DNA from: an uncultured Aquimarina sp.
Lineage (GTDB): Bacteria; Bacteroidota; Bacteroidia; Flavobacteriales; Flavobacteriaceae
Direction: 5' to 3'
Length of the DNA stretch: 64,000 nt
Assembly: GCF_947495315.1 (NCBI RefSeq)
Contig: NZ_CANLYD010000006.1
Coordinates: 310,001 to 374,000, forward strand
This document shows, one piece after another, positions 34,528-43,882 of the stretch (position 1 is its first letter; every line of letters begins with the position of its first letter). Both the position numbers and the translations under genes were made by a program. A model generated the notes under the pieces. The model worked only from the letters and a program-made list of their open reading frames with translations, made no database searches and was not told the origin of the DNA.

Positions 34528-35496
34528 ATGTATTTCGAACAAATAAATAAAGCTTTTAACAGTACATTTCAACCCAATACGTTGAGCATTGGTGTGGTTA
34601 TTCCTATAGAAAATTACGCTAATATTCCAATCCCAACATTAGAAAACCACTTAGAACGTGTGAAGCTTATTGAGGAACTTGGTTTTAAAGCACTTTGGGT
34701 ACGTGATGTTCCGTTTCACGTACCATCCTTTGGTGATGCTGGACAAACGTATGATCCATTTACATATTTAGGATATTTAGCAGGACAAACTTCTAAAATT
34801 ACATTAGGAGTTGCAAGTATTGCGTTGCCATTGCATCATCCAGTTCATGTGGTAAAATCAGCTGTCACTATTGACCAATTATCTGACGGAAGATTAATTC
34901 TTGGAGTAGCTTCTGGTGATAGATATGATGAATATCCAGCAATGAATGTCGATTATCAAAAACGTGGTAAACTGTTCAAAGAAGCCTTTGAATATATAAG
35001 AAAGTCACAAGATAATTTTCCTGTTTTAGATGATAATTCCTTTGGAAGTTTACAAGGGAAAATTGATGTATTGCCAAAAGCGACTTCACATAAAATTCCA
35101 ATGTTGATTACTGGCTACAGTCAACAATCTTTAGAATGGAATGCAGAAAATGGAGATGGCTGGATGTATTATCCAAGAAATCCGTTACAACATCAATATA
35201 CTATTGCACAATGGCGTGAGCTAATTCCACAAGAAAACAGCAAACCTTTTATGCAGCCATTATATATAGATTTGCAAAAAAATAATGATTTTAAACCACA
35301 ACCTATTCATTTAGGATTTAAAACAGGTGCTAATTATTTAATTGACTATTTTCAAAACTTACAAGACATTGGAGTCAATCATATTGCTTTGAATTTGCGA
35401 TTTAACACAAATAATATTGAAGATACTTTAGAACAGTTGTCAAAAAAAGTATTACCACATTTTCATCGAGAGGTAAACGAAGAAATCAAATTATGA
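34528..35496 (+). CDS. LLM-class (luciferase-like) flavin-dependent oxidoreductase
   Basis: A 322-residue TIM-barrel protein of the bacterial luciferase superfamily: ALWVRDVPFHVPSFGDAG near the N-terminus, then KITLGVASIALPLHHPVHV, ATTIDQLSDG-type TIDQLSDGRLILGVASGDR, and LITGYSQQSLEWNAENGDGW. These enzymes use reduced FMN or F420 to monooxygenate or reduce organic substrates; in Bacteroidota FMN is expected. It starts directly after the DUF1330 stop and overlaps the SDR gene by ATGA (35493-35496). The nitroreductase at the end of the operon could supply reduced flavin. Confidence 0.9.
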   Translation: MYFEQINKAFNSTFQPNTLSIGVVIPIENYANIPIPTLENHLERVKLIEELGFKALWVRDVPFHVPSFGDAGQTYDPFTYLGYLAGQTSKITLGVASIALPLHHPVHVVKSAVTIDQLSDGRLILGVASGDRYDEYPAMNVDYQKRGKLFKEAFEYIRKSQDNFPVLDDNSFGSLQGKIDVLPKATSHKIPMLITGYSQQSLEWNAENGDGWMYYPRNPLQHQYTIAQWRELIPQENSKPFMQPLYIDLQKNNDFKPQPIHLGFKTGANYLIDYFQNLQDIGVNHIALNLRFNTNNIEDTLEQLSKKVLPHFHREVNEEIKL

Positions 35497-36305
35497 AAAC
35501 TATATTAATTACTGGAAGTACAGATGGTATAGGAAAACTAACAGCTATCAAACTCGCTAAAGATGGACACCAGATCTATCTTCACGGAAGAAGTCTAGAA
35601 AAATTAGCAAATGTGATTTCAGAAATAAAACAAGAATCTAATAATCCAAATATTGAAGGTTTTGTCGCTGATTTTTCAAATTTAGAAGCCGTTAAATCAA
35701 TGGTTGATGAAATTAAAGCTAAACTCTCAAAAATAGATGTGCTTATCAATAACGCTGGAATTTTTAAAAGTTCTATCGACCATACTAAATATGGTGATAT
35801 TCGTATTGTAGTAAATTACCTTGCTCCATATATAGTAACCAAATCTTTAATGCCTTTATTAGAAATGGGTAATGAATCACGAATTGTAAATTTAAGTTCT
35901 GCTGCACAATCACCCGTTTCTTTAGATGCTATTACAGGAGTGAAGATTTCTAATGTAAATTCAGCGTATGCCCAAAGTAAATTGGCATTAACAATGTGGA
36001 GTTTCTATTTAGCAAGTCAGCAAGATAAAGTTACAGTAATTGCTGTAAATCCAGGTTCATTATTAAATACACGAATGGTTGCCGAAGCTTATGGACAACA
36101 TTGGTCTCCAGCAACTAAAGGTTCTGATATATTATATGATTTAGCTGTTTCTGATGAATATAAAGATGAAACAGGAAAATATTTTGATAATGATAAAGGG
36201 AGTTCTAAAGGAGTATTTGGTCCAGCACATCAAGATGCCTATAATCAAGATAAAATATTAGCATTGATTCATAAAACAGAAGAAATAATAAACTTAATCA
36301 TATAA
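35493..36305 (+). CDS. Short-chain dehydrogenase/reductase
   Basis: A 270-residue Rossmann protein. The cofactor loop is TGSTDGIG (7-14), NNAG sits at 86-89, the catalytic Ser is in NLSSAAQ (135-136) and the YAQSK motif gives Tyr159 and Lys163. The lack of an acidic residue after the second strand (LHGRSLEKL) suggests NADP preference. The protein is likely cytoplasmic and acts on an alcohol or ketone. ATGA overlap with the LLM gene, and the nitroreductase gene starts 1 nt after its stop, so the four genes should be cotranslated. Confidence 0.92.
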   Translation: MKTILITGSTDGIGKLTAIKLAKDGHQIYLHGRSLEKLANVISEIKQESNNPNIEGFVADFSNLEAVKSMVDEIKAKLSKIDVLINNAGIFKSSIDHTKYGDIRIVVNYLAPYIVTKSLMPLLEMGNESRIVNLSSAAQSPVSLDAITGVKISNVNSAYAQSKLALTMWSFYLASQQDKVTVIAVNPGSLLNTRMVAEAYGQHWSPATKGSDILYDLAVSDEYKDETGKYFDNDKGSSKGVFGPAHQDAYNQDKILALIHKTEEIINLII

Positions 36306-36306
36306 A

Positions 36307-36960
36307 ATGAATTTAACAGAAGTATTAAACTGGCGTTACACAACAAAAGAGTTTGACCCAACTAAAAAAATTTCGGAAGAAGATTTTGAACAATTAAAAA
36401 CGTTACTTCAAATGAGTCCTTCGAGTACTAATTTACAGCCTTGGCATTTCATTATTGCAAAAACAGAAGAAGGAAAAAAACGTTTTACTAAAGGTACACA
36501 AGGTTTTTATATTTTTAATGAACCAAAAGTACTAAACGCATCGCACGTTGTAGCATTTTGCTCTCGTACTTCAGTAGATGAAACTTATATGCGTCATTTA
36601 GCGGATAAAGAAGATGAAGATGGTCGTTACCATAAGCCAGAGTTTAAGGAGCAAACATATGGAGCAAGAAATATTTTTGCAGATATTCATCGCTATGATA
36701 CCAAAGATTTTCAACATTGGATGGAAAAACAAGTCTATCTAAATATTGGTGGTTTCTTATTGGGTGCTGCAACTTTAGGCATTGACGCAACACCAATGGA
36801 AGGTTTTGATTTAAAGGCTTTTGATGAAGAATTCGACTTGCGTAAGAAAGGATTTACAGCAGTAACTATCGTTTCATTGGGGTACCGTAAAGATTCTGAT
36901 TTTAATGCAAAATTACCAAAATCGCGCTTGTCACAAGATGAAATTTTGACGATTGTATAA
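36307..36960 (+). CDS. NfsB-like oxygen-insensitive nitroreductase
   Basis: A 217-residue FMN enzyme. LNWRYTTKEFDPTKKI opens the family fold, QMSPSSTNLQPWHFI is the FMN-binding segment, and the end VTIVSLGYRKDSDFNAKLPKSRL is the NfsB/NfnB type (dihydropteridine reductase-like). It uses NAD(P)H to reduce nitroaromatics or quinones. It closes the HxlR-regulated operon, where it could detoxify the inducer or supply reduced flavin to the LLM enzyme, which is inference. Confidence 0.93.
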   Translation: MNLTEVLNWRYTTKEFDPTKKISEEDFEQLKTLLQMSPSSTNLQPWHFIIAKTEEGKKRFTKGTQGFYIFNEPKVLNASHVVAFCSRTSVDETYMRHLADKEDEDGRYHKPEFKEQTYGARNIFADIHRYDTKDFQHWMEKQVYLNIGGFLLGAATLGIDATPMEGFDLKAFDEEFDLRKKGFTAVTIVSLGYRKDSDFNAKLPKSRLSQDEILTIV

Positions 36961-36999
36961 AGTTTTTGAGCCCCCAGAAAACTTTGATTAAACTAGGAC

Positions 37000-37042
37000 A
37001 TAGCGTTAAGAATTAGTTTAGTAATTAAGAATTGAACGCTAT
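37000..37042. terminator. Weak hairpin between convergent genes
   Basis: ATAGCGTT (37000-37007) and AACGCTAT (37035-37042) are 8-bp inverted repeats around 27 nt, ending at the stop codon of the LytTR gene and followed by CAATTTTT. It may be a terminator for the nitroreductase operon. The loop is long. Confidence 0.35.
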
Positions 37043-37749
37043 CAATTTTTAATTAACTTAATAATTTCTTTATATGAGGCACCAATTGGAATTTCCATAC
37101 CGCCTAGTAAGACAACGTCCTTTGAGGATAAAGCAGCAATTTTCTTGGTATTAATAATATAAGAACGATGTACCCTCAAAAAAGAAGAAGGTAGCCTTAG
37201 CACAAAAGCACTTATTTTATCTTTTGTAATTATGATGTCGTTTGCAGTATGTATTCTTATATAGTCCTTAATACTATCAATAAACAGAATGTTGTTAAAC
37301 TCTATTCTAATCATCCTTTTGTTTGAATTAACAAAGATGTGATCTAATGTGTTATCCATTTCTAATAATGTCCGAGAGATGGGTTGGGTTGCTGCTTTTA
37401 ATGCCTTGTATTTATTGATAGATTTATAAAATCGAATAAAGGATATTGGCTTCAATAAATAATCAATGATATCTAATTCATAACCTTCCAAAGCATATTC
37501 TCTGTAGGCTGTTGTTAATATGATTTTTGGTTCTATAATCGTATTTTTTATAAAATCGATACCTGTAACTTCAGGCATTTGGATATCTAAAAACAATAAG
37601 TCAATACTAGAATTTTGAAGAAAATGTCCCGCAGATATGGGATCATCAAATGTTGATACAAGTTGAAGATCTGGTACTTTCATTATGTACTTTTCAAGTA
37701 CTTTAATGGCTAGTGGCTCATCATCTACGACCATACATTTTATTTCCAT
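37042..37749 (-). CDS. LytTR-family response regulator
   Basis: A 235-residue regulator. Residues 1-120 are a receiver domain with acidic VVDDE, phospho-acceptor Asp55 in LLFLDIQMPE and Lys in LLKPISF; about 135-235 is a LytTR DNA-binding domain (HIFVNSNKRMIRIEFNNILF, IRIHTANDIIITKDK, FLRVHRSYIINTKKI). LytTR domains bind direct repeats near promoters. The sensor gene is just upstream with a 1-nt gap, so they are one unit. The divergent gene at 39053 begins 154 nt from the sensor start and could be a target. Confidence 0.93.
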   Translation of the reverse strand: MEIKCMVVDDEPLAIKVLEKYIMKVPDLQLVSTFDDPISAGHFLQNSSIDLLFLDIQMPEVTGIDFIKNTIIEPKIILTTAYREYALEGYELDIIDYLLKPISFIRFYKSINKYKALKAATQPISRTLLEMDNTLDHIFVNSNKRMIRIEFNNILFIDSIKDYIRIHTANDIIITKDKISAFVLRLPSSFLRVHRSYIINTKKIAALSSKDVVLLGGMEIPIGASYKEIIKLIKN

Positions 37750-37750
37750 A

Positions 37751-38899
37751 TTACTTTAAATTTATATTTAATACTACCTGAAAATCATTGTCTGTTTTGG
37801 TGCTTTTCAGGTCATACTTATTTTTATAGTTTAACTCCAATTGTCTTTGCGAATTGGAAAATCCAATTCCAGAATGTGATTCATTTTCTGTATCGCCTTC
37901 TTTTTTCGCAGGCAGCGTATTAAAAACTTTAAAGCAAAGTTGATCTTGGTTTGTAGATAATTCAATTTGAATTGTCGATTTCTTGCGATTATTACTTGCA
38001 CCGTGTTTAAAAGCGTTTTCTACAAAGGATATCAGTATTAAGGGAGCTATCATTATGTTGGGGTTATGAAGATGATGTGTAAAGTTCAATGTTAACTTAT
38101 TGCCATAACGTAGCGATTCTAAATCTATGTAATCCTGTATTAAGACAATTTCATTTTTTAATGGAACTTCAGGATCTTTGCACTGATAGAGCATATAATC
38201 TAGCATGCCTGACAGTTTTAAAACAACTTCGGGTGCTTTTTCAGATTGTTCTAATGTTAATGAATACAAATTATTTAGCGTATTGAACAAAAAATGGGGA
38301 TTTGTTTGTGCTTTTAAAAACTTAAGTTCAGTATTCGCTTTTTCTTTTTGTAAAACTTCAAATTGATGACGTTCTTCAAAACGGTCCTTAAATGCCTTGG
38401 TCATAAGCATTAAAAAAACGAATACATAAACTGATGGAAAATAAACGACAGCCAAATGAAATGGGTCTGTTACTATTTCTGTCAAACTTTTATACTCGAA
38501 GTATTTAGGAACAAAAAGTTTGGTCAAGTGCATACTTAAAAGCTTTGAGAAAACTAAAAACACATATACAGATATCAAAAAAGAGAACCCAAATTTGAAG
38601 TATTTCTTTTTAAATAAAAGTTTTGGAACCTGATAATAGACTAAAAAATAACTTGCTAATAATTGGGCAGGTAAAAAACTTAAACCACTGATTACAGTCT
38701 TTTTAACACTACCTTCATTTAATGCAGCCAATATGGGTAAACTTATAAACAATAAAAACCAAAATATGAGGTGCGAAACGACTCTGTTCTGAATGATCCA
38801 ATCGATCAAGTTTTTTCTTTTGACCATAGTCCATAAATATATAAAATATGAACCTAGCATCTCTTTAAAAAAGACGAATCTTGATAATCTATTGCCCAA
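37751..38899 (-). CDS. LytS-type sensor histidine kinase
   Basis: A 382-residue protein with four membrane helices in the first half (WFLLFISLPILAAL, FLPAQLLASYFLVYY, FSFLISVYVFLVFS, AVVYFPSVYVFVFLML), a coiled linker, the His box QTNPHFLFNTLNNLYSL and an ATPase-type end with SFVENAFKHGASNN (N box) and SGIGFSNSQRQLELNY (G box). The whole catalytic part is present, unlike the fused gene at 51497. It phosphorylates the downstream LytTR regulator. The ligand is unknown. Confidence 0.92.
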   Translation of the reverse strand: MGNRLSRFVFFKEMLGSYFIYLWTMVKRKNLIDWIIQNRVVSHLIFWFLLFISLPILAALNEGSVKKTVISGLSFLPAQLLASYFLVYYQVPKLLFKKKYFKFGFSFLISVYVFLVFSKLLSMHLTKLFVPKYFEYKSLTEIVTDPFHLAVVYFPSVYVFVFLMLMTKAFKDRFEERHQFEVLQKEKANTELKFLKAQTNPHFLFNTLNNLYSLTLEQSEKAPEVVLKLSGMLDYMLYQCKDPEVPLKNEIVLIQDYIDLESLRYGNKLTLNFTHHLHNPNIMIAPLILISFVENAFKHGASNNRKKSTIQIELSTNQDQLCFKVFNTLPAKKEGDTENESHSGIGFSNSQRQLELNYKNKYDLKSTKTDNDFQVVLNINLK

Positions 38900-39052
38900 A
38901 TCCCACTTTCTACGGATTAAGGATATTTTCTGTTACTAATAGGTTTATATCTGCTATAAAATATCGTTCATCTATTTTACAATTTTTTATGTATTCTATT
39001 CGATACGTTTGTGTAGGATATTAAATCAATTACTATGTTAAAATAAGAATAT

Positions 39053-39949
39053 ATGAAATACATAAAAGCTATATGCTTTTTTTTCACTTTCTTTTTTGTC
39101 CAGATTACTTCTTGTCAGAAAAGTGAAAAATCTGAATTAACATCCTATACAATTGGGTATTCCTCAAAAGAATCAGGTGATGGAGAAATTTATCTAACTG
39201 ATATTGAAGCTACATCAAAAATTAGAGTCACCAACCGTCCAGGGAACGATGGCTATATAGCTTGGTCTCCTGATGGAGAACGTATCGCTTCTTATGCGTA
39301 TCATGATGGAAGAAAAACTTGGTCTATTCATACCATGAATATTGATGGTACAAATAGGAAGCGGTTAACCCACGCAAAAAACAAATGGGATAGTTCACCT
39401 ACATGGTCTCGTGATGGAAAAAAAATTGCTTTTGCTAGAGGTTATAAAGGCACTGAAGGAGTATGGCAGGAAGAAATTTGGATAATGAATTCAGACGGTA
39501 GTGAACAGGCTCAAGTAAAACCGCTGAATGGAGGAGGACCTTATTTTACTGTAAATGGAAGAATACTCTTTCACTCCAAAACGAACTCAAGTGAAATTTG
39601 CTTAGCAAATATTGATGGCAGTAATATTATTCAATTAACAAATAATAATGCCGAGGACTGGCATCCTGAGGTGTCTCCAGATGGCAAGCAAATAGCTTTT
39701 ATGTCTAATAGAGATGGAAATCACGAAATTTATGTGATGAGTATAGATGGATCCAATCAAAAACGATTAACTTTTAATGATGTTCGTGACTCTATACCAA
39801 CATGGTCACCAGATGGCTTTCAAATAATGTACACATCGCATGACGTGGATGGGAATGCCCATATTTATATTATGAATAAAGATGGTTCTTCAGTAAAAAA
39901 AATCATAAATAATGCCTCAGGCGCTGTATGGTTAAAAATACGTAAATAA
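39053..39949 (+). CDS. TolB/PD40-type beta-propeller protein, exported
   Basis: A 298-residue protein with a hydrophobic N-terminus ending in SCQKSE, so it may be a lipoprotein. It contains repeated PD40 blades such as AWSPDGERIASYAYHDG, TWSRDGKKIAFARG, VSPDGKQIAFMSNRDG and TWSPDGFQIMYTSHDV, each with the SPDG and IxxMNxDGS strand motifs of TolB-like propellers. No enzyme motif; the propeller is likely a binding or scaffolding domain. A close paralogue lies at 56274. It starts the cassette with the serine hydrolase 57 nt later. Confidence 0.82.
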   Translation: MKYIKAICFFFTFFFVQITSCQKSEKSELTSYTIGYSSKESGDGEIYLTDIEATSKIRVTNRPGNDGYIAWSPDGERIASYAYHDGRKTWSIHTMNIDGTNRKRLTHAKNKWDSSPTWSRDGKKIAFARGYKGTEGVWQEEIWIMNSDGSEQAQVKPLNGGGPYFTVNGRILFHSKTNSSEICLANIDGSNIIQLTNNNAEDWHPEVSPDGKQIAFMSNRDGNHEIYVMSIDGSNQKRLTFNDVRDSIPTWSPDGFQIMYTSHDVDGNAHIYIMNKDGSSVKKIINNASGAVWLKIRK

Positions 39950-40005
39950 GAGTGGTTGAGTAAGGTTATATGATGTAAGGTTTTAAAAACAAAAGTAAAA
40001 ACACT

Positions 40006-41148
40006 ATGAAAAACAAAACAGAACTACTAGTTTTAATGCTGATTATAATAACAAATAGTAGCTTTGCCCAACAAAGTGATAGCCTCGCACCGGAGGCTAC
40101 AGCCGCAGAAGCCACACTTTCATTCAGGGATATTCCTGATCTCGAAGAAGCCTTTATCGATACAGCGCCAACTGATAGAAAAGATGGTATATCGGTTGGC
40201 AATTTGGTAGTTAATGGCAGCAATCGAAATTCAATCATTCAATTCTCTCGGGATATTTTTGGTGATAAGCATGGTAATTACGACGGCTTGCTTATTTCGC
40301 ACAAAAACAAACTGGTTTTTGAATCCTATTACAGAAAAGGACGTATCAATCTTCCCCATTTTCAAGCCTCAGTGACCAAGGCTTACATATCTTTAGCCAT
40401 CGGGCGAGCAATTCAATTGGGATATCTCAAAATGGATGATTTAAACAAACCCATCACTAATTTCTTAAAGGATGTAGCAATTAAAAAACTGCAGGTTGGA
40501 ATAGAAAACATCACGCTTCATCATTTAATGAGTATGCGTTCAGGGGTTCGTGTGAATGCTGACACGCTTGAATCAATAGTAGCAAATGGTTCTAATACCG
40601 CTCAGAAATTTTTGCAACATAGTGCAGTTATTTCATCCGAGACACAAACATTTAAATATCAAGGAATAGATCCAAGAATTACATGGCTGGTTCTTGATAG
40701 TGTTGTACCTCGATCTGCCGAAGATTTTATTAAGAATGAGGTCCTAGCAAAAATTGGGATCACTGTTTACGGCTGGAAGAATAATGTCGAGGGCTCAAGC
40801 ATGACTTCACGCGATATGCTCAAGTTGGGAACGCTGGTCATCAATAAAGGAAAATGGAATGATGAGCAACTTATTTCGGCAGAATTTTTAGCTAATGCCA
40901 CCAGTAAAATCACTAAACCTACTGAAGATTGGATACCTGATAGCTTTTCTTATGGCTATTTTTGGTATCAAACTGATATGACAGTTGGAGATAAAAGCTA
41001 TAATGTCAAATTTGCTTGGGGTGGTGGTGGACAATATATTATCACCGTTGATGAACTTGACTTAATTGTTGTAATCACGGGGCATGATCGTGAAGATAAA
41101 ATAATAACTCAGATTTCAAAAAACATCCTACCTGAGTTTGTTAAATAA
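40006..41148 (+). CDS. Beta-lactamase-fold serine hydrolase (class C-like), exported
   Basis: A 380-residue protein with a signal peptide ending in SFAQ. The nucleophile motif SxxK is SVTK (Ser122-Lys125) in NLPHFQASVTKAYISLAI, followed by LHHLMSMRSGVRVNA and the second motif region FKYQGIDPRI. The Gly-rich FAWGGGGQYI stands where the KTG triad is found in true beta-lactamases. Such esterase or peptidase-like proteins are widespread in Bacteroidota; the substrate is unknown. A paralogue at 57278 has lost the SxxK. It lies 9 nt before the lipoprotein gene. Confidence 0.88.
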   Translation: MKNKTELLVLMLIIITNSSFAQQSDSLAPEATAAEATLSFRDIPDLEEAFIDTAPTDRKDGISVGNLVVNGSNRNSIIQFSRDIFGDKHGNYDGLLISHKNKLVFESYYRKGRINLPHFQASVTKAYISLAIGRAIQLGYLKMDDLNKPITNFLKDVAIKKLQVGIENITLHHLMSMRSGVRVNADTLESIVANGSNTAQKFLQHSAVISSETQTFKYQGIDPRITWLVLDSVVPRSAEDFIKNEVLAKIGITVYGWKNNVEGSSMTSRDMLKLGTLVINKGKWNDEQLISAEFLANATSKITKPTEDWIPDSFSYGYFWYQTDMTVGDKSYNVKFAWGGGGQYIITVDELDLIVVITGHDREDKIITQISKNILPEFVK

Positions 41149-41157
41149 GGAACAACT

Positions 41158-42072
41158 ATGAAAAAAACATGTTTTATTTTAATACTCGTATGGGTACTAT
41201 TATTACAAGCCTGTAATACTAAAAAACAAAACCAAAGGGATAGTCATTCATCAACTATAGAGAGTTCCTATCTTGGTCAAAAACCACCTGGTTTAACGCC
41301 TGAACCATTTGCTCCCGGAATTGTTACTACAGAGCATTGGCAATATGGCGGTGTATTCACACCAGACCTAAAAGAATTTTATTTTATCAGAGAAGTTGGA
41401 GAGGTTGAGAAAGATAAAAAAATGGAATTTGTTGTTATTCAAAATAAAAATAATCAATGGCAGGAGTCAGTGATATCGCCTAGAGTGGGACAACCCTTTA
41501 TCGCTCCTGATGGTAAGACCATGCATTTGGGCAGAAGATATAAAAAACGCACAGAGACTGGAGACTGGTCAGAAATAAAAAAACTAGGTTCTCCTTTTGA
41601 GGAGATAAAGATCATGCGTCTTACGGTCTCATTAAAAGGGACCTATGCTTTTGATGAGATAGGTATGCCAGACGGAGATGGTGTTATTCGCTATTCGCGA
41701 TTAATAGACGGAAAACGTGAAGAACCGAGGCCATTTGGCAAAGAGATCAACACTGGAAGAATGAATGCTCACCCTTTTATCGCTCCTGATGAATCCTATT
41801 TGATATGGGATGGTAGAAGAGACAGTGGATATGGTAATTCTGATCTCTACATTAGTTTTAAACAGCCAGATGGTTCATGGGGTGAAGCTATTAACTTGGG
41901 AGACAAAGTAAATACTGAAGCTTGGGAAGCAGGCGCCAGCGTAACACCAGATGGTAAATATATTTTCTTTAATAGGAATATGGGTAAGCATACGGAATCA
42001 GACAAATATGACGATGTAGATATCTTCTGGGTAGATGCCCGGATTATTGAAACACTAAGGCCAAAAAAATAA
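41158..42072 (+). CDS. PD40 propeller lipoprotein of the cassette
   Basis: A 304-residue lipoprotein (lipobox LLLQAC, Cys19). The mature part has [17 protein letters not shown], then [46 protein letters not shown] and GGTFTPD-like blade starts, and it ends in [17 protein letters not shown]. Its paralogues at 55270 and 58498 share the whole architecture, and 60396 is a fragment of a fourth copy. Function unknown; a surface sensor or binding role is possible. Third gene of the TolB, hydrolase, lipoprotein cassette. Confidence 0.8.
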   Translation: MKKTCFILILVWVLLLQACNTKKQNQRDSHSSTIESSYLGQKPPGLTPEPFAPGIVTTEHWQYGGVFTPDLKEFYFIREVGEVEKDKKMEFVVIQNKNNQWQESVISPRVGQPFIAPDGKTMHLGRRYKKRTETGDWSEIKKLGSPFEEIKIMRLTVSLKGTYAFDEIGMPDGDGVIRYSRLIDGKREEPRPFGKEINTGRMNAHPFIAPDESYLIWDGRRDSGYGNSDLYISFKQPDGSWGEAINLGDKVNTEAWEAGASVTPDGKYIFFNRNMGKHTESDKYDDVDIFWVDARIIETLRPKK

Positions 42073-42744
42073 TCCACCGTATCAACTCGATCAATAATTA
42101 TAAAGATTCTTAATTTTTAATATCTATATAACATATTGGATTTGCACGATGCGTCCTCTAAGCTGTCACATTGATCATCTTCACACCGTGAGCTGTCCAA
42201 ATATATAACTGATAGATAGAAAAGTAAGAATGTGGAATGGGATAGATTCGAAAGTTAATCTCTTTCACAAAGTAATCCATTAATATATTTACAATAGAAA
42301 GAATTTATCCATATTATATTACTCAAAACAAGTCTTCTCTTCAATTTTTGATTGATTAATTTTTCTTATATTTAAGTACTCCAATCGTCGTTGTAAAATC
42401 CCCAAAGTTGCGAAATTTATTAAGGTATACTGGTGATAGTAAATCACATAATACTTTATGCATATTTAAAATACAAATATTATAAGATTTTATGAGCAAT
42501 AGGGAGATAAAGCAGCTGACTTCGTGGAAAAAAGTAGCAGATTTACATCGAACTCTTCTCCGTAATGAAAAAGTCTATATTATCAAATCATAAAAACTGT
42601 GATGATTTTACCCTTTAAAGGGTATGTTTCCGTGTTGTTTTTTTGGTTTTATTGGACAATCTTAAAGGATAAAAGATTAAGACTTACTTTGTTGTTAAGT
42701 ACTATGATATTAAACGAGTTAAATAATAATTTAATTATTGTAAA
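42073..42744. other. 672-bp region with repeat remnants and one short ORF
   Basis: The region separates the first cassette from the trypsin-like gene. At about 42152-42200 it carries degenerate matches to the CTGAG/TCGAA-type repeat (CTGTCACATTGA, GTGAGCTGTCC). A 33-codon ORF is at 42492-42593. I see no other gene and no exact promoter match. Confidence 0.5.
42492..42593 (+). CDS. Very short ORF of uncertain status
   Basis: An ATG-initiated 33-residue frame with positively charged composition and WKKVADLHRTLLRNEKVYII. It has no recognised homologue and could be chance or a gene remnant. Confidence 0.2.
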   Translation: MSNREIKQLTSWKKVADLHRTLLRNEKVYIIKS

Positions 42745-43863
42745 ATGTATTTAAGCCAATTTATCGATACTATTCAACCTAGAAATGTAGTAATCCCAAC
42801 ATTTTCTATGCTCAGTACAAAAACGAGCCATCGTTTTCAAAACTTTTTTAATAATGAATCGAGAACAGCTTCTAATCTAGCTACTGTATTATGGCATATT
42901 ATTAGTTATTGCCCAAAATACACATCAATACTAGTAAACTCCAGAAATTATAAAAGAAATCCATTTCCTAAAAAAGAACAATATATCATTAATAATAAAG
43001 GCAAGTACAACCTTTTGGTGTTTGACAGTAAATTTAAACAAGAAACACCGCTACTTATTCCTGTAGAATTGACTAGAAATGAAGCGAAACAAGGTTATAT
43101 CAAATGGAAAAAAGCCACACAAAAAATAGTAAAGAGTACAAATTTAAAAACAAGAAGTACTTCAGAAATTTATGGACGACTTGCTAACCAGGTTGATGAG
43201 AACTTTGCTTATGATATGCTTAAAAACTATCCCTTGGATATTATTATTGCATCCAAAGAAAGTCAGCTAAATCTAACTGCTGGATATACGTCATCCAGTC
43301 CAATGGGAATAAGCTTAACTGCTAACGGAAAGCAAACGTCTACAGCTGGAGCCATAGCCACAGATGTTAATGGCGATTTGGGAGTAACGGTTAGTTATCA
43401 CAGTATTGAAGACAGTCAAGGTCAAATCCCCATTGGTAAAAACATATGGGTGGATGGGAAAAAAGCGACTATTACTTCGGTAGATATTATTAGTGATAGT
43501 TGTTTCGCTACCTACAATAATCAAAACATACAAATTCCTAATGTGATTATTGGATTAAAAGGCCCTTTATCTGGTCAATCCCCAAGACAATATGATTCAG
43601 TAGATTTTTATGGATTGAAATCGGGGTCTAAAAATAGTATAGTTCAGGGTTGGTCCATGGAAATTCCATTTGTACAACCTTATACTCAATTAAAAGTAAT
43701 AACAGACCCGGATACCAATCCTGGAGATTCAGGAGCAGCTCTTATTGATAGTGATGATCATATCATAGGGTTTGCTTTTTATCGTACAGGCGTAGGTGCA
43801 CGAGTACGATACTCTACCTGGATATGGGCTGATTCTGTTTTTAAGGCACACAATATTATCTAA
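42745..43863 (+). CDS. Trypsin-fold serine protease without export signal, large N-terminal region
   Basis: A 372-residue protein. The C-terminal half (about 195-372) shows a chymotrypsin-type protease: a His219 in GVTVSYHSI, Asp251 in IISDSCFATYN and the nucleophile Ser329 in NPGDSGAALIDSDDHIIGF. The first 190 residues are unlike known domains; they include ELTRNEAKQGYIKWKK and a helical patch around RLANQVDENFAYDML. There is no signal peptide or lipobox, so the protein is probably cytoplasmic, which is unusual for a trypsin. Its stop is 19 nt before the ATG of the next gene at 43883, so the two form a unit. Confidence 0.7.
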   Translation: MYLSQFIDTIQPRNVVIPTFSMLSTKTSHRFQNFFNNESRTASNLATVLWHIISYCPKYTSILVNSRNYKRNPFPKKEQYIINNKGKYNLLVFDSKFKQETPLLIPVELTRNEAKQGYIKWKKATQKIVKSTNLKTRSTSEIYGRLANQVDENFAYDMLKNYPLDIIIASKESQLNLTAGYTSSSPMGISLTANGKQTSTAGAIATDVNGDLGVTVSYHSIEDSQGQIPIGKNIWVDGKKATITSVDIISDSCFATYNNQNIQIPNVIIGLKGPLSGQSPRQYDSVDFYGLKSGSKNSIVQGWSMEIPFVQPYTQLKVITDPDTNPGDSGAALIDSDDHIIGFAFYRTGVGARVRYSTWIWADSVFKAHNII

Positions 43864-43882
43864 TTTAAAAATAGTACTAATT

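Noticed and set aside
40006-41148. True class C beta-lactamase
   Set aside because: The SxxK motif is present but the second motif and the KTG triad are not canonical, so only a serine hydrolase of this fold is claimed.
42485-42600. Toxin-antitoxin or small regulatory protein gene at 42492
   Set aside because: The frame is just 33 codons with no partner and no recognisable family; listed only as uncertain.
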